Below are positions 15,348 to 15,376 of a DNA stretch of 15,376 nt, one piece after another. Source of the DNA: Lysobacterales bacterium (lineage in GTDB: Bacteria; Pseudomonadota; Gammaproteobacteria; Xanthomonadales; SZUA-36); assembly GCA_021648045.1 (NCBI GenBank), contig JAKITM010000051.1:1-15376 (forward strand), written 5' to 3'. The notes below the pieces were generated by a model. It worked only from the letters and a program-made list of their open reading frames with translations. It searched no databases and was not told the DNA's origin. A program made the translations under genes and the position numbers. Positions within the stretch are counted from its first letter, which is position 1, and each line of letters opens with the position of its first letter.

Positions 15348-15376
15348 ATGAATAAAATAGAGAAAGAGCGCTTTGA
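15348..15376 (+). CDS. Start of a gene cut by the right edge
   Basis: An ATG at 15348 is preceded at good spacing by AGAGGAAA (15333-15340), and the frame stays open to the window end (MNKIEKERF). It is divergent from the cytochrome operon. Nine residues are too few to name a family. Confidence 0.5.

Overview
The window looks like chromosomal DNA of a marine-type gammaproteobacterium. The clearest pointer is a full-length YbiI-like zinc-finger protein with the family's characteristic C-terminus. A QseB/QseC- or PhoP/PhoQ-like two-component pair, a dihaem cytochrome c, a large siderophore-type TonB-dependent receptor and a peptide-amidase-like enzyme fit the same picture. No rRNA, tRNA, CRISPR array, integrase or transposase was seen. 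The taxonomic call is inference from gene content.

Layout, left to right. (1) 1-2780: the 3' tail of a possible plus-strand gene, then a minus-strand pair made of a 2-oxoglutarate/Fe(II) dioxygenase-like protein (1884-2780) and an unrecognised probable secreted protein (119-1849). This stretch is visibly more A+T-rich than the rest. (2) 3071-5674: four plus-strand genes for a small zinc-ribbon protein, a secreted amidase-signature enzyme, a YbiI-like DksA/TraR zinc finger and a GFA-family zinc protein, closed by a G+C-rich hairpin at 5788-5812. (3) 5828-8098: a minus-strand TonB-dependent receptor with its own candidate promoter. (4) 8225-9777: a CNNM/CBS-domain membrane protein on the plus strand. 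It lies between the 5' stub of an alpha/beta-hydrolase gene and the 3' remnant of a GFA-family gene, neither of which appears functional. (5) 9903-11867: two plus-strand envelope proteins, a secreted DUF4412-like protein with a glycine zipper and a lysine tract, and a small outer-membrane beta-barrel. (6) 12167-15073: a tight minus-strand operon of dihaem cytochrome c, PepSY protein, OmpR-type response regulator and sensor kinase. The start of another plus-strand gene is cut by the right edge.

The most coherent functional unit is the cytochrome-PepSY-regulator-kinase operon, which reads as an envelope sensing or redox module; its kinase has an unusual H-box. The most informative structural feature is the pair of opposite-end gene remnants around the CNNM gene, which records a past deletion or replacement. 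No clearly new defence or mobile system was found. The least explained gene is the large secreted protein encoded with the dioxygenase.
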